Origin: Dermanyssus gallinae | Taxonomy: Eukaryota > Arthropoda > Arachnida > Mesostigmata > Dermanyssidae | Direction: 5' to 3' | Length of the DNA stretch: 64,000 bases | Assembly: GCA_003439945.1 (NCBI GenBank) | Contig: QVRM01000313.1 | Span: 480,001-544,000, forward strand | Shown: one piece after another, positions 23,837 to 36,689 of the stretch | How the letters are laid out: the number at the start of each line of letters is the position of its first letter | How positions within the stretch are numbered: position 1 is the stretch's first letter | Program-made: the position numbers and the translations under genes | The notes under the pieces: model-generated | Told to the model about the DNA's origin: nothing | The model's input: only the letters and a program-made list of their open reading frames with translations | Databases searched by the model: none

Positions 23837-24010
23837 CTCTGCTTTACCTTACAGGCCTGCAATCTAAAACACTGGGACGTTTTGGGGCTCCTGCTTCAAG
23901 CACGGGCTCTAGACTCCGATTCCCAGATAACTGCCGACCGACAAAAATCTACAAAACACTCCTTATCGAGCGTAAGTGCTGGTATGATGAGCATGATGTG
24001 CACGCTTGAG
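23837..24010 (+). pseudogene. Continuation of the interrupted R1-like remnant
   Basis: Removing the retroposon and one TSD copy joins this stretch to the frame ending at 23333. Arg-, Ser- and Gly-rich linker-like sequence follows without a clear motif. Assigned by position only. Confidence 0.4.
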
Positions 24011-24904
24011 AGAGCTGAGGGCCCCGTGCTTACATTGTTCGTCGGCAGAATGACAAAGGAGCGGCTTCAACAGCACTTTACTGTTGTTCTCTCGAAGGTC
24101 TTGGGAAATGCAATATACTCAAGCAGAGTTGACAGCCCTCAGCTCCTAGTGTGGGACTCTCACCCACTAAAACTTGTCTTCTTCCTCGTCCCCTTAAGGT
24201 TCGAAAATGTGTAGTATACTTTGAGACCACGAGGAGGGAGTCTGTTATTTCGACCTGCTCATGAATCTCTCGGTAAACTTGTTCCTGGAACCAAGGGTGC
24301 GTCGAGACCCTGCAGAAGACAGGGTGGCACGCCCGCTCTCAGTAAACCGTCCCTTAGCCACCACTTTTGACATCCAATTCGAGTTCTTTGGTTTCGTTCT
24401 AGTCATATCTTCTACCTCATGAGGGCGTCTAGGTAACCTACTCCCCGGGCTGCGGAGGTCTTCATCATGTAAATTACAATGTCGGTGGTGTGGCGGCCGG
24501 CAAGCTTAAACTTTAATGACTGGCGACATGTTATCGTCCGACAAATTTATGAAATTCAAATATTAAAATGCGCGGTATAACAGCCAGTTATTTGAACAAA
24601 AACACCTGTATTTATATACAGCTCTGATGACACTCCTTGAGATGGAAGGTTATTGTGGAAGTGCATTAACGCGATGTGTACAACTTTGCGACAACACCAG
24701 ACGGCAGCACACGACTTACTTAGTCTGTTCTGCACACTTCTGTCCGGACGGTACCGGTGAACACATTTCCAAACAAAGCTGCCAACCGGCTCCGCTGCCT
24801 ACCTTCACGACCTGCGCGCCGAGCAATCGACGCAAAACTTAATCATAAACTTAATAATTCGTTCCGCTTGACCTTGAGGCAACCGTGGTACTGGCGGTGA
24901 TCGC

Positions 24905-24940
<36 letters not shown>

Positions 24941-24963
24941 TTAATAAAAAAAAAAATAATAAA

Positions 24964-24994
<31 letters not shown>

Positions 24995-25683
24995 GTCTTC
25001 TACTTTTGCCGACCTGCTACTTAAGGTTTGTTTGCCTTAGAGTTTGTAAGATACTAAATGCGTGACAGCAGACAAAGCACCGTCTTGCGTGTGCGACGTT
25101 ACAACTATCAATCATCAGACTACTAGCTTCTCCCAGCATACACGCGTAAAGACTACTTGCGTAGTTGTTTGTGATTATGCGAAATTTGTTCATATGCACG
25201 ACGTTCCGTTTTGTTCTAGTGGGTAGCTTGCGTGCATGTCTTGGGCGGGCGCATGCACTCGTTTGAATATGTAAGGTAGGCTGGCTATCAAGCGGGTAAA
25301 TAGTGGTCGCTCGGATCGATAAGGTAAAAACGGTAAAATGCCTGCCCTAACGGCGGTGGTCGTAGCCGGCGCAAGTTGGAGCTGTAATAGGGCCCTGTAA
25401 AAGAGCAATATCGACTTTGCGCAATGCCTCTCCTTCTGATAACGCAATTTGAGCAGTCCGAATTTCCGCTCGTGGCGAATGGACATAAAAATTCTGGTCT
25501 GCCTGCCATTGCACTGCCTACTTACTCCTAGTTGCGCTGTCATTGCAGGGCTTTGTGACAATTATCAGAGGGATTCCCGTTTGGCGACGGCTTAGCGCCC
25601 CACCCACGTTAGGGAACAATTTGAGTTTTTACTTTGCTGACTTTGCACTTGCAGGGTACGGAGTATGCCTTCTCGCTTTTGAG

Positions 25684-25721
<38 letters not shown>

Positions 25722-25899
25722 CCAACAATCACCATGGGGATGACATGGACTATGGAACGACTAAAGGGGTTGTATTTGGCGATCAACGCTTCTGGTCATT
25801 AGCTAACACAAAAGCTCCTTTGCATTCTCAGAAGGTTCCACTTTTTCGTCAATGGAATCCAGTTCTACGTCCCAGGTGCTTTTCGCAAAATAAGATGAG

Positions 25900-25943
<44 letters not shown>

Positions 25944-28360
25944 CGCTTACTACAAGCCCTTACGTAGAGAATTAATCATATATTTTTGTAATCCTTTGAA
26001 TTTTGAACATTTAAATAATATATATATTTAGGGCAATGCTTGATGCTGGCCAAAAGCTTATGGTCAGGGAGCAATAATAATCAAACTAAGTGCGTTTATC
26101 AAAAATATGCGGTGCGTTTATAATTTTTTGTTCTTGTGATAAGCATCGGGCAAATCAAATCAAATCATACCCGGGCAGAGGACAATGACGAAAGTATATT
26201 CGGATACGGGCAATAATACACATGTTGTATCAGCACACACGCATAGGTTAATAACTACCACAGTGAAGTTTCTAGTAACAACAGATAGCAGATTTTCAGT
26301 GGAAGAGAAAGTGAGAAAAATAAGCAACTAAAATCACGATCTTTGGAAACGTATAGAATATTTAAAATGCAAGCGAGCATTTATGATTGATGCGGCAATC
26401 GGAACCCTTGCAGTCCTCTCAGATTGCTACTAAAGAGTGAATTGTATTAGCAAAAAAAGGTTAATATCAGCGAGGTAGCAGTAGTTGCAGAAGTTTCGTT
26501 AGTAGTTCTAGTCAGTTTTACCACACAAATCGTTGAGCCACGATATTTCGGCCGACAGCTTAAACGTTTCCTTAAACTCTTGTTCATTTAGCTACGCATT
26601 GACAGTATACGCTAGCGTATATGCAACACGCGAATAAGTTGTTCGGTCAAACTTAGAAGGGCTAAATAGAGGCGTAATGTAAGACGCACACACGCATCTC
26701 TTTGATTTAGCTTCTCGTAAAAAAATGCAGCATGCCAAACAATCACCCATATCATCGTAAAGGGTATACGCAAACTTGTACCATGTCAGCACAATAGCAT
26801 GTTTTTACTTTTTTTGGTATTGTTCCGCGGTGTACCTCAAATCGCGACGCTGGATCTCTTAGTCATCAAAGAAACTACAAGGCTACGGGTTACCAAAAGC
26901 CCATCTAGGCATCTACTACGCAAACAACCCATTAATAAGTTCTGTGCGAGTCACAGCCTTTAGACGAATGTGAGGTTGACTCCTTACATTTTGTTTAAAA
27001 AAAATCGCACTTCTAAAGCTTGTGTACTGTGGAAGGGTTGTATTATGCAAACACTAAGTCATCGCAAGGTTAGACATGGCAGAAATCAATCTTGTACTCC
27101 TTTCACCACTCTAACGAATACTTGTAGGTAATAACGATTGATAGTAATGCTCTCAAAGACACTCTTAGATGATTAAGCAAATGTCTACTTTCTAAAGTAA
27201 TTAAAAACCTTGATTGACTTCAGTACGTCAATGCACGAAAGTCTTAATTTCTTTACAATTTGTTTTTATTTATGTCATTTGTTGATGTTGATATTTGCCT
27301 TGATAGTGCCATCTTCGAGCGGCAAAGGCGATCAACCACCCAAAGAGTTATGGTTTGGCATAAACTACTAAGTTTAATCCTGCAAACAACATGTGGAGGC
27401 ACACACAGTATCACCGTCACATATCAGGCTGAGCACATCTTGTAGGCATAGGCTGATTGACGATGTGTCCAGCTCTCAACATTTCGGAATGTGATGTCAG
27501 CCAAAGTTAGTTTCCTCACAGAAATGCATACTCAAGTATCAATTCTATAGCGTCGCTCATTTACTTTTAGGCTTGTAATAGCGTTAGCCGTGCAGATTAT
27601 TGCGCGGCTTTTCTGTTGGCTCATAAGGCCCATAAAAGCTTGCTAATAGGGATTTCAGTTTTCTTCTTTTTTTCACCCTAGCATGACAAGACTAGTAAAA
27701 TAATGGATCGTATTTATTAAACAGATTAGGTTTCCAATTGTATAACTGGATGCTGGAGATTACTTGCAGTATAGCTGGCTACATGCGCTACTGCCGTTCC
27801 AGTTTTCATTTAAATGTCCCAGCAATATAAACACTTGTTGTCATTTTAGTTAGTATATGCCTAATCTATGCAACAAGCACAACTCACGTCATGCGCGTAA
27901 AATAAAAAATGCGTTTGATAGACCGTCTGACAATGTTTTAGGTCTGACAAAGCCAGTGACGAACGATTATGAAGGTGTGGTTGAGCTGTGTGAGGTAATC
28001 GCGAAGTTGGCCATGTATTCGCCACCGGATTGATCCGCCAACTGGCGCTCACATCATGGCTATTTCGGACTGCTGTTTCGAAGCGATAACCAACAATAAC
28101 GGCCCGTCGCGGTTCATGGTAGCCACCGCAGAGACAGCGGCAGCAGCACTCTAAGTCTTATTAAGCTCGACGACCAACGATAGCTCGTGTCCTCCCATTT
28201 GTCGTCCACCCCACCGACATGGCCAATTCATTGGCGTGCGTCTATTCACGCCGCGCCTTCTCCCTTATTCACTGTCTCGACTTTTCCCGCTCTCCGTTCT
28301 TCCCTTAACTAAGCCTATTACTCGTGCGGTTAGCATGACTCACCGCCTGACGTACCCCCG
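24011..28360. other. Unassigned DNA with TA microsatellites
   Basis: No gene recognised over 4.3 kb. TA tracts lie at about 24911-24938, 24963-24995, 25687-25718 and 25900-25940. Remaining frames are short and lack motifs. Part of 24011-24560 might still be decayed retroelement sequence. Confidence 0.5.
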
Positions 28361-28361
28361 T

Positions 28362-28468
28362 GTTTATATATATATATATATGTATATATAACGTGAGAGA
28401 CAGGGAGGTACTATATGTATATATATATATATATATATGTATATATAACGTGAGAGACAGGGAGGTAC

Positions 28469-28502
<34 letters not shown>
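28362..28502. repeat. Two-copy TA-bounded duplication
   Basis: A ~32-bp unique core (CGTGAGAGACAGGGAGGTAC and flanking TATATG) occurs twice, at about 28390 and 28448, each bounded by (TA)n. The unit has been duplicated tandemly through TA tracts. Confidence 0.9.
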
Positions 28503-28505
<3 letters not shown>

Positions 28506-29197
28506 GAACATGGGCCTTGTGTGTCTGGATGGGTGCGGTACTGCGTCGGCATATAGATGCTATGGCGGATTAGCCTATGCTTTCTGGGCGAGATCTGTTC
28601 AATCGCTACTCGGTTTTCGGCTAGGAGATTCAGCCACCTCAGTCCCGTCCCCTGACGGCCAGCTTCCTCCGGTGGACATCCACCGTTTAATAGTGAATCG
28701 TTAGCGCCGACACAAGTCGCTGTCGAATTTAACGCAAATCCCTTAAGCACAACGCAGTTTGGCGGACAAATCTGCAACCAACTTACGTTCGTTCTCCTTG
28801 TTGAACTCGCCGTACGATCTGCTGAAAAGTAAGTTTGAGTACATTCCGAGAATAGAATAAATCACAAATACGTTATGTTCTGTACTCTTACATTCGAGCT
28901 AAATAAACCAGCGCTATGTTCCATCCGGAACTGCGCAGATCTACGTGTCACACCGCCGATGCTATAGTCGAAGCTCTTGTAATTTTCGTAATAGCTACAT
29001 TTAAAGGCAGCCAGCTGCTATAACTAGCTATGGGTGCAACTGGACCAGCCAACGTAAAAGGCCACAAGGAATGTCGGCATCATCTTTTGCTCTCTCGAAT
29101 TCAGTGAAGCGTTTTCTTATCATTGAATAGGTACATTTGCTTAAACTGTTAATTGCGTAAGCAATAATCTGTTAGCTGAATCTGGGAGTGAGCTCCT

Positions 29198-29242
<45 letters not shown>

Positions 29243-30480
29243 CTTGTTTGCAAACTCGCCAACGTCACTCGCGGAAAAGTAGAAACCTAAAGTTCTTTCA
29301 GGCTACTTTTATTAAAAAATGCATAATTCGTTTGCGAACAGGCGCATCATCAAAGCAGATTTGCCTCGAAATCTAATTAAACTAATATGCATGCGCGAAC
29401 AACAAGTTTGATAGCATAAGGCCGTGGCTGAAGCCTCTCTGCCATACCTTCATATAGGTAGTGTCGTCTATTAGTTCAACATTCCTCAGAGGAAGCTCTA
29501 GGAATATATTATAGTTCTTAGTACTACGTGGGACTACTATAGGTCGTCACTTAGCCTATCCGTAGCCATGCTTTCACTAGACTTGATTGTTTTTCTAACA
29601 CAATAATATAGAAAAAGTGCAATGCTTAATTAGGTCTAACACACCAACGTTTACAAGTATATTCTGTTATACGTATACCACGTGAACATAGTTGTGCAAC
29701 ATTCCTTAGGATAGTGCAACAAAGAATATTATATAATAAAAGCAAGATCATAAGCAGGCAGTCGGTGTTATAATAGACACCTGTATACATTCTATCTAGG
29801 CAAAACATCTATACAGCGCTACCTGTCCCACTCATTATTTAAACTAAGTTACAGAGATATTTCATATTTCCGTTACTGAAACGTACGGTTATGGTGATCT
29901 ATGCCTATAAATAACCATGACCGTATGTTTGGTACACAATTGAATGCATTACGAATATGCAAAAGTAACACTATAATCAGGCTTGCACTTCAGAGACGAG
30001 CATGGCTCAGCGGATATTAGTTATAAGCTTAGTTTCAAGCTCACATAAAATTTAGTCCTGATTGCACAAAGATTTTATTACGCTAGCATACGCCGATGTA
30101 ATGACTACCTGCAATGAGATTCTACGTCGGACGACTTGGCGACTGCATACCAAGCCAATTCTACCAGCAATATACCAGCCGCCTTTGAGCATTGCATACT
30201 GCGAGTAGTACAAGCCATATATGTATTTATTGAATAATAAATGCATGCGACATGCAATGGCCGGTAATTGGCACATGCAGGGGCAGGCATGTGGCAGAGT
30301 CTAAACGTTGGCAATCATGTTGGAGCCTTCGTGCGAGTGTCAATCAATGTCTATCTGTCTGTCTAATTGCTTATTGCCGAACCTCTGAGCGCGCTATAAC
30401 TTGCATTCGAGCATTGGATCCATTTTAGCTCAATTACTGCAATATGCTCAGTTGATACACGCCTCTAGACATTTGTGTTT
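28503..30480. other. Unassigned DNA
   Basis: No gene recognised. A (TA)n tract lies at about 29198-29239. Otherwise nothing visible. Confidence 0.45.
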
Positions 30481-30482
30481 CC

Positions 30483-30830
30483 TTGGCTGCCATTGGCTGC
30501 CAAAGACATTATACGTTGCGGCGGCCAAACATTGAAATTTGCCAACTTTTTCCGTATAAGTGCTTGGGGCTTCGGCTTTATTTTAATGGGACGACTTTTA
30601 CTGCGCACATCGTCGAGACAGTGCGCGCAGCTCTAGTCTCTCTTTGTGGAGAGGCCGCTTTGTATACCTAATGTCAGGCTGCGCTCCGGTTATTGTTATA
30701 ATTCGATTGAGGTTGAAAGGGCCGTTAACAGTACCATTCGGAAGTTCGGTCTTATAATAAGGAAATTAAAATTGAATAAATCCGACGAGACGTGGGCAAT
30801 CCGGATAGATATAGGGTCTCTCACCTCTGG
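30483..30830 (+). pseudogene. RT thumb fragment related to the 10.7-13.6 kb element
   Basis: The frame CQLFPYKCLGLRLYFNG, then TTFTAHIVETVRAAL, aligns with VNRFPYLGLLFSYNG, then RSFTAHIAERCRKAV, of the better-preserved element at about 11400-11340 (minus strand). A frame change follows. It is a short inactive fragment, truncated on the right by the SINE. Confidence 0.7.
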
Positions 30831-30845
30831 TCTGATCCTGCATGT

Positions 30846-31020
30846 GTCGAGCCCGGTGGCGTGGTAGCTTAAGCCTGCGCCTTGCAACTGGAGGAGACAC
30901 ATAGGTGCGCGGGTTAGAGTCCCACCGTTGCACATTTGTATTTATGGGGGTCCGTCTATGAAGCAATGTGGAAAACAGTTCCTTGGACGTTAAATCTTGG
31001 CTGAGGGTCAGCCCGAAAAC
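30846..31020 (+). mobile_element. tRNA-derived SINE, copy A
   Basis: The head resembles a tRNA gene with RNA polymerase III boxes: A box TGGCGTGGTAGC at 30857-30868 and B box GGTTAGAGTCC at 30912-30922. A ~100-bp tRNA-unrelated body follows, starting GCACATTTGTATTTATGGGG. Copy B (41896-42082, minus) matches throughout, including TGGACGTTA and CCCGAAAA near the 3' end. This copy is more diverged. A possible decayed TSD (TCCTGCA on both sides) is not convincing. Confidence 0.88.
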
Positions 31021-31022
31021 TT

Positions 31023-31210
31023 TGGTCCTGCAGAAGCTAAGGCTGCTGTTAGTGCTTATTTTTAGTCCAATAACGCGAAATTCGGGCGGTGTAAATGCTC
31101 TGAAACCTTGGGTGGAAAATTGTATCAAGCTTCTCTAGGGGTACGTCGAATACATCTTTAAATTTGGAAAAACCTTGGTTTTTATTTTAGAAACGTTTTG
31201 AACAGCCTAG
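31023..31210 (+). pseudogene. Mariner-A-like transposase tail and right end
   Basis: GCTAAGGCTGCTGTTAGTGC and the following 170 bp align with the last part of mariner A1 (17405-17594), including AAATGCTCTGAAA, the final codons and a decayed terminal repeat (TTTTGAACAGCCTAG then TA). Divergence is much higher than between A1, A2 and A3, so it is an older relative. It is truncated on the left at the SINE. Confidence 0.75.
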
Positions 31211-31225
31211 TATCTACTGTGCTTT

Positions 31226-31870
31226 TTGGTATTCCCGCATTTAAGCGGCTTAACTTTACTTGGCATGCGACGAGTTTACAATGACATTTTCTACAATAAT
31301 CTACTTCAGACCCGCGTTCGACACTATTGCAAGAGACCTTATCGCGGAATCATCCATACAAAGTGTTCGATTATAGGAGCAATATACTACCTAATTAGAA
31401 ATATGGTAAGACAAAAGTTCATCATAGTAAACAACGCAGCCCGTTATATTAGAGGCCTAATCAGACAAACAGTAGGCCTGGCCCAAGGCGACTCTCTCTC
31501 GTTTATCTTTGTGACGTACATGACCGGTTAATCCGAGGCTCTTCGCGAGATAAACGTAGAACACGCGTTTTACGTAGATGGTATAGTCAAACTCGTGAAG
31601 TCACGATAGGACCACGACACGAACGCATCTGTGTGCACAGACTCGGTAAAAACAAAGACAACTGTATGCGTTCGTCGAGAAAAAGTTCGCATGCAGCAGC
31701 AGCAGGCGATCGCATCAAGATCAACCACACACCTCTGGAGCTAGTTATCCACTTCCCCTATTCGAGCGTTATATTGACCCTACGTCTAATCTTCAACATG
31801 CACGCTGAGCAAGTACGATCAAAGGCAGCGGCGGGTGAACTTCGTGACATGAGAATTCCAATTAAATATC
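31226..31870 (+). pseudogene. RT palm fragment, decayed
   Basis: The frame to 31531 contains RQTVGLAQGDSLSFIF, which is RT motif B. FYVDG at 31568-31582 sits where the catalytic YADD lies. Further on, IKINHTPLELVIHFPY matches the thumb block (VPLAYVNRFPY) of the 10.7-13.6 kb element. A frameshift separates the motifs. Same family as, but older than, that element. Confidence 0.72.
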
Positions 31871-32085
31871 ACTAAAATGTACCGGACTATGCAAAGGCTA
31901 GCTAAATAGCTGATTGCGTTTATTTCGGTGTGCCTAGGGGTCCGACCTTGGCCCTTAATGCAGCTCAATGGGTGGAGGCCATCCTTCTTTACTGGTTTTC
32001 CACATGCCTTACAAATGTGTGGTTCGCATATTTGCCCGCCGATTCTTAGAGCCGACACCATGCGGAGTGAGATGTTGTCCAGCAT
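31840..32085 (-). pseudogene. RT-linked C-terminal Cys/His domain, copy A
   Basis: The minus-strand frame reads LRMVSALRIGGQICEPHIC, then KACGKPVKKDGLHPLSC and GRTPRHTEIN. The pattern (…LRxG…PHxC…CGxxV…GLHxLSC…GR…RHxxxN) is a domain I know from the C-termini of invertebrate reverse transcriptase proteins. Related copies lie at 36690-37453 and 61181-62030. It sits in antisense orientation between RT fragments of another family. Confidence 0.7.
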
Positions 32086-32239
32086 GGTGCCGAGCTGCGG
32101 TGACGGAAGAGACCTTAGAAATTATTATTATTATTATTATTATAGAAGGTACAGAGAGGAGCACGACCTCCAATTTAAAATCAACTATTTTACAAAAGGA
32201 CCCGCGTTCCTTTCATATCACGGAAGAGAGCAGGGCAGA

Positions 32240-32430
32240 AATTGCGAACGTTAATGTGTCGAACTTCATAAAATGATTAATTTCACGCAACTTTTACGAG
32301 CCTAGCGATTATGTCTGTAGATGCTGTGACGAAGGCGATATCGAACACTATCGCGTACATAACTGCTCTATAATCGAAGCGTCATCATTGGGCGAGTGGT
32401 GACCATATAAGCTCAGACTGATATTTCACG
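32240..32430 (+). pseudogene. Retrotransposon C-terminal fragment
   Basis: NFYEPSDYVCRCCDEGDIEH, then YRVHNCSIIEASSLGEW, aligns with the C-terminal DFHEPDDHCRCSRCKAHC segment of the 10.7-13.6 kb element and its following SLGSL block. Probably the end of the same decayed copy as 31226-31870. Confidence 0.65.
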
Positions 32431-32478
32431 CATCATGTAAAGACTGCCAATTAGGTTATTTAAAAAAAATAAAAATAA

Positions 32479-32509
<31 letters not shown>

Positions 32510-32584
32510 TTGATTGGTTTATTTGCTTGATAAGTGTGTGTACACAAATCACCCTTTTATATCAGGGGCTCATAACGCTGCAGC

Positions 32585-32618
<34 letters not shown>

Positions 32619-33100
32619 TTTTAAGAATGTTAAAATTATAGAAGATTCTTCCAGAGGCTTACGTCAATTTCATGCATTATGGTCGTGCAAATATCTACGC
32701 CAATGCACTTGGGTCTGAAAACATCTACGTGTGGCCTTTATGTATACGTTTTGCATGTACATCAAACAAATTGGGCACCTACATAAACTTCTGTGCATAT
32801 GGACATGCGCAATTACATCTACACTTGTTCAATCGTAGACTCTACTCAACACAAATGTTGCTACAACGACACGATGTCTGCCGCGCCCAGGCTGGCCCAC
32901 GCTTTAGAGCCTCAAAGCATTGTGTTCGCTTGTGTGAGCGCTTGTGTTCGCAGCAACAATTTTTGAACAGACACAAAGCTGCACTCGTACACAAGCATAA
33001 CTTGACAAATAACGACACATGGTGGCGCTTGTGGTGGTGGTGGTGATACGCACGTGCGAGTTTGTATTAAAGATCGACTAATATTCATCTTATTCGAAAC
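32431..33100. other. Unassigned DNA with TA tracts
   Basis: TA tracts at about 32489-32511 and 32588-32611, and a GTGGTG run near 33030. No gene recognised. Confidence 0.45.
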
Positions 33101-34460
33101 AACAATCCTATTTAGAGTTCCGCTGTATGTGTGTAGGGCTGCTTAGCGTCATCGTCGAGGGCCGCGGTAGAGTGGGGCGACTTGCCTTCAGCCGGCGGCT
33201 GAGAGAAAGTCGCTGGCGCGCTGGTCGGCAAAGACACTGGCGCCGTCGCGGCTCCAAAACGACGGTACCGGTTCGCTGGCAACGCTGTGACAACGCGCTC
33301 GAGACGTCGTAGCACGCAGACTAGCTTTGAGGTCTATGAGAACGTGCCTACTGGAATGAAGGTCTGCTCATCCATTCATTCATTCATTCTGCTTGCTTTC
33401 GAGTTCGCCAATGAGCCAGCCAGCCAGCCATCCATCCAGGCCACTAAAGTGTCTCGCGACGACACCCACCGACTGTGCCGGCTACATCGTTGGCATTCTG
33501 CGTTGCTGCTTCTGACGCTTTAGAGCAAGCAAGCAAGCAAACAAACAAACGAAGAGGAAAAAAAGGAAAAGATCTAAGGTAACACAAGTCAGCCAAAAAT
33601 AAAACGCACTTTCCGTGAACAACGCCGCCGCCTCCGCTGCAGTAGTCTACCCAGCAGTGTCACCGCCGGCCACGCTCCATGATCCACGCACTCGAAACGA
33701 AACGACGAAATCGGGAGAGAGATATGTATGTGTGTATAAGTGTATACGTATTTGTGTGTCTGTGTGGCTGTGCGTCACATATAAATATAGGGCGAGAGAG
33801 GGAGCAGCTCGGCAGAGAACGAAGGTAAACGAGTAAGAAAGTAGCAGAAGTAGTAGTAGTAGTAGTAGCAAAAAGTGCAGGAAGCGCGTGCGTCACAGGG
33901 AGAAGACAAAGGAAAGGAGCGAATAAGAAAGCGCGAGATCTTGTCTGTGTATGTGTGTGTATGTGCGAGAGATCGAGGGTTAGGAATGCCGAGGAGGCAA
34001 GCCGAGTCAAACGAAACAATGCTCTAGCAACGAATCTAAGAACGAATGGGTGCCAGGAGGGTGGTGGAAACCTCGCGGGAGTTGGCAAAGTGGTCTACGA
34101 CGCTCTTACGCACCAGACGACCCCGGATTTCGGTGGCTTCCCAAACACAGCTTGGCTTCCCCGTCCATTCCTGCAGTCGCTCGTTTCGTGTCTCGGTGTA
34201 TCTCTTGCTATCTCTCTCTCGCACTGTCTCTCTTGTTCTCTGCGCCCTCTTTTCTTTGGCATTTCTAGCTTCGTGCTTTCTTGCCAGTGGCTCGGATCTG
34301 GGTCTTAATGCACTTTACGACGTATCACCGCGAGCGTGGTGCGAAACGCCGTCGTGTTCAACGAAAACAACAACAACGACGACGGTAGCAGCGACGTTCG
34401 ACGAAGACTAAAGCAAGTTGCAGCTCGAAACCCACCAGCTTATCTTATAGTTCTCGAACT
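33100..34460. promoter_or_regulatory. Second GC/CpG-rich island, possible host promoter or 5' exon
   Basis: CpG-dense from about 33150 to 33320 and again at 33600-33680 and 34040-34430. It contains CATT and GCCA simple repeats (33370-33440), AGT runs (33845-33870) and two C/T-rich tracts followed by AG (near 34268 and 34460) that could be splice acceptors. Frames are open on both strands without motifs. Suggestive of a host gene 5' region, not demonstrated. Confidence 0.3.
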
Positions 34461-34489
34461 GATTCCCGTAAAGGCTCTCTTGCTCTTTC

Positions 34490-34983
34490 TCTTTATATAT
34501 ATATATATATACATATATGTATATAAATATATGCGCATGTAAATTTTTATCTACACATAAATGTTTACGTACATTCTTCCACATCTGCATTTTTAATATG
34601 CTCATGAGTGAGTATCTGTAGATAAGTAGATTGTTCATACATACATTTTATGCGCGCTGTCCTCGTCTTGCAGCTATGCTTTTACAACGGTTTACACGCA
34701 GGCTAATTTTTAGGTTCTTTAGGTGCGGCTGGCTCTCCATCGGATTACATTCCGTTAAGGCAAAACATGAGAATGTTAGGAATGCAGCGGAGACTACGTA
34801 TAAGTAAAGAACTACCGCGTATCTAGGATGCTCAGTGCAAATGAAACAAAGTAGTAACACAGTCGACAACAAAGCATTATTTAAAAACCAGAGTCGTGGC
34901 AAATCACGGCTGTGTATAGAAGGCGAATGCCCGCAGGCCATACAGACGCTTTGGCATAATGCAATCCAGCAATGTTGAAAGGA
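34490..34983. other. Unassigned DNA
   Basis: A (TA)n tract at about 34493-34540, otherwise nothing recognised. Confidence 0.4.
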
Positions 34984-34984
34984 A

Positions 34985-35110
34985 AGTATAATTTCAGGAT
35001 TGGTTCAGGTTTCAATCTGCCAGCTGGGTTTCAGTAAAAGCAGCTATGTTTCAAGGCCGACAATACAAATTATGTTTTTCGTCCAAGTCAGCTTCCAGGC
35101 TATTTCCTGT
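34985..35110 (-). pseudogene. CR1-like endonuclease start, tiny remnant
   Basis: On the minus strand NIAAFTETQLAD matches the DIIxITETWLxD block near the start of CR1/jockey-type endonucleases, and a preceding frame (DEKHNLYCRP) fits the helix before it. One stop separates them. Very short, so tentative. Confidence 0.4.
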
Positions 35111-35417
35111 TCAGTTCCCAGTAATGTTGCACTACCCGATTCTAGGACGCTGTGTCCAATAGTCTCTGATTCCATGCCGCACTTCACACTTATAAGTAGC
35201 GTCCAGGTAGTATCAAAATTACGATTAGTGTAACCGTTCACCTTCAGATACAACTTTCACACAGGCAACGCTAAAGCGGCCGCCGAATCTGACATTACTG
35301 TAAGCCCTTGTCCATTCTCTAGGATATTTGCAATATGCCCAGACTTAGGTGCCACTACAAGGTACGGCTGATACGCAAACAGCAAATCATGCTGAGAAAT
35401 AATTTCTGTAAGTATTC

Positions 35418-35459
<42 letters not shown>

Positions 35460-36680
35460 TTAATTTCACTCAAATTGAGTATACTATACAGTCATAAAGG
35501 TTTCTTTACAACGCTTTATCTTCGTCACGCTTCCGGCAAAAAATATACTGCAACGATTTTTGCTACAGTGCTGTGCATTCCATTGCATAATACTTAAAAC
35601 ATCGACAAGTTTACAACTCATTTTTCTCGTGAAAGGCGGTGTTTGGACATTCAAGGTTCAAGTGATAACCAAGCACTATGTACCTAGTATACATGGCGAC
35701 TGTCACATACAGGACCAGACCAAGGGTGCGAGGCATTGAAAACGTCCGTACTCCAAACCCCCCATCTTGCCTGTTCGACTTTGGCTTTCCACTCCAAAAT
35801 AAAAAAAATTAGTGAGGTACTGTACGCGACATCTTTAAGTAAAACAAAGTAAAACACCTATCAAGCTGGTTAAAATTCACCAGCGTTAAGTTGTTCCATA
35901 CCCTATAAAGACCATAAATCAAGCCTAGAACAATCTTAAACAAGAAGAGCCTCACGCGCTGTGAACGTCGCTTCTGAATCAAGTAATTATCTGCCGAATA
36001 TCTGGACACGTATACCACCAGTACGTATGCGTATAGTCAAACTGTTTTAACTCTAAAGAATCTATCTGTTGTGCTTGTGGAAAATGTGATATCACGCATT
36101 CCCATATAATTGTCTACGCAGAACGTATTTGAAACGCCTTATTATTGAAGTTTAGCTCAGTTTATTATTTTCAAGCACACGCTTCTTACAAAACAACCGT
36201 GTTTTATACATTGTTGTACTTGTCATCCCAGTCATCTATATTTACACACCCTTTGGCAAAAAGGCATTATTGGGGATTATCGAAAATTAATAACAAACGC
36301 GCCATCTGGCGATTTAGATATTTGGCTGTACATTACTGCACTTGCGGGCTGTGCGCCACGCGAACATTGTATTAACGATTTTTTTATTGGCTATAGCTTT
36401 AGCCCAAATGTTCATGCCAGAGCGAGTTATCGTCGTCATGACTTGAAAGAACCTATTAAATCTATCAGGCTGCTCACATATGCTGGTAAACGTACATCTG
36501 TCAATCTTTTCTAATATAACGGAAATTAGCACTCAACATTAATCCTGTTAATCTATAATATTTTTGTTGTTGTTATTTATTATAAATAGTAGTTATTCAT
36601 TTAGCATATTAACCATTCTAATATCTTGGCCTTTGGGCTCCTTATGCCGGACGCGGTCATGATGGCAGGACTCACGATCG
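35110..36680. other. Unassigned DNA
   Basis: A (TA)n tract at about 35425-35457. No gene or repeat recognised otherwise. Confidence 0.4.
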
Positions 36681-36689
36681 TGCCGTCAT

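Noticed and set aside
28305..28704. Tyr/Ile-rich frames
   Set aside because: Translated (TA)n repeats. The same applies to frames at 43667-43903, 45644-46097, 46274-46474 and 62823-63213.
30857..30922. A functional tRNA gene at the A/B boxes
   Set aside because: The boxes belong to a SINE. The sequence does not close an acceptor stem and recurs with the same non-tRNA body at 41896-42082.
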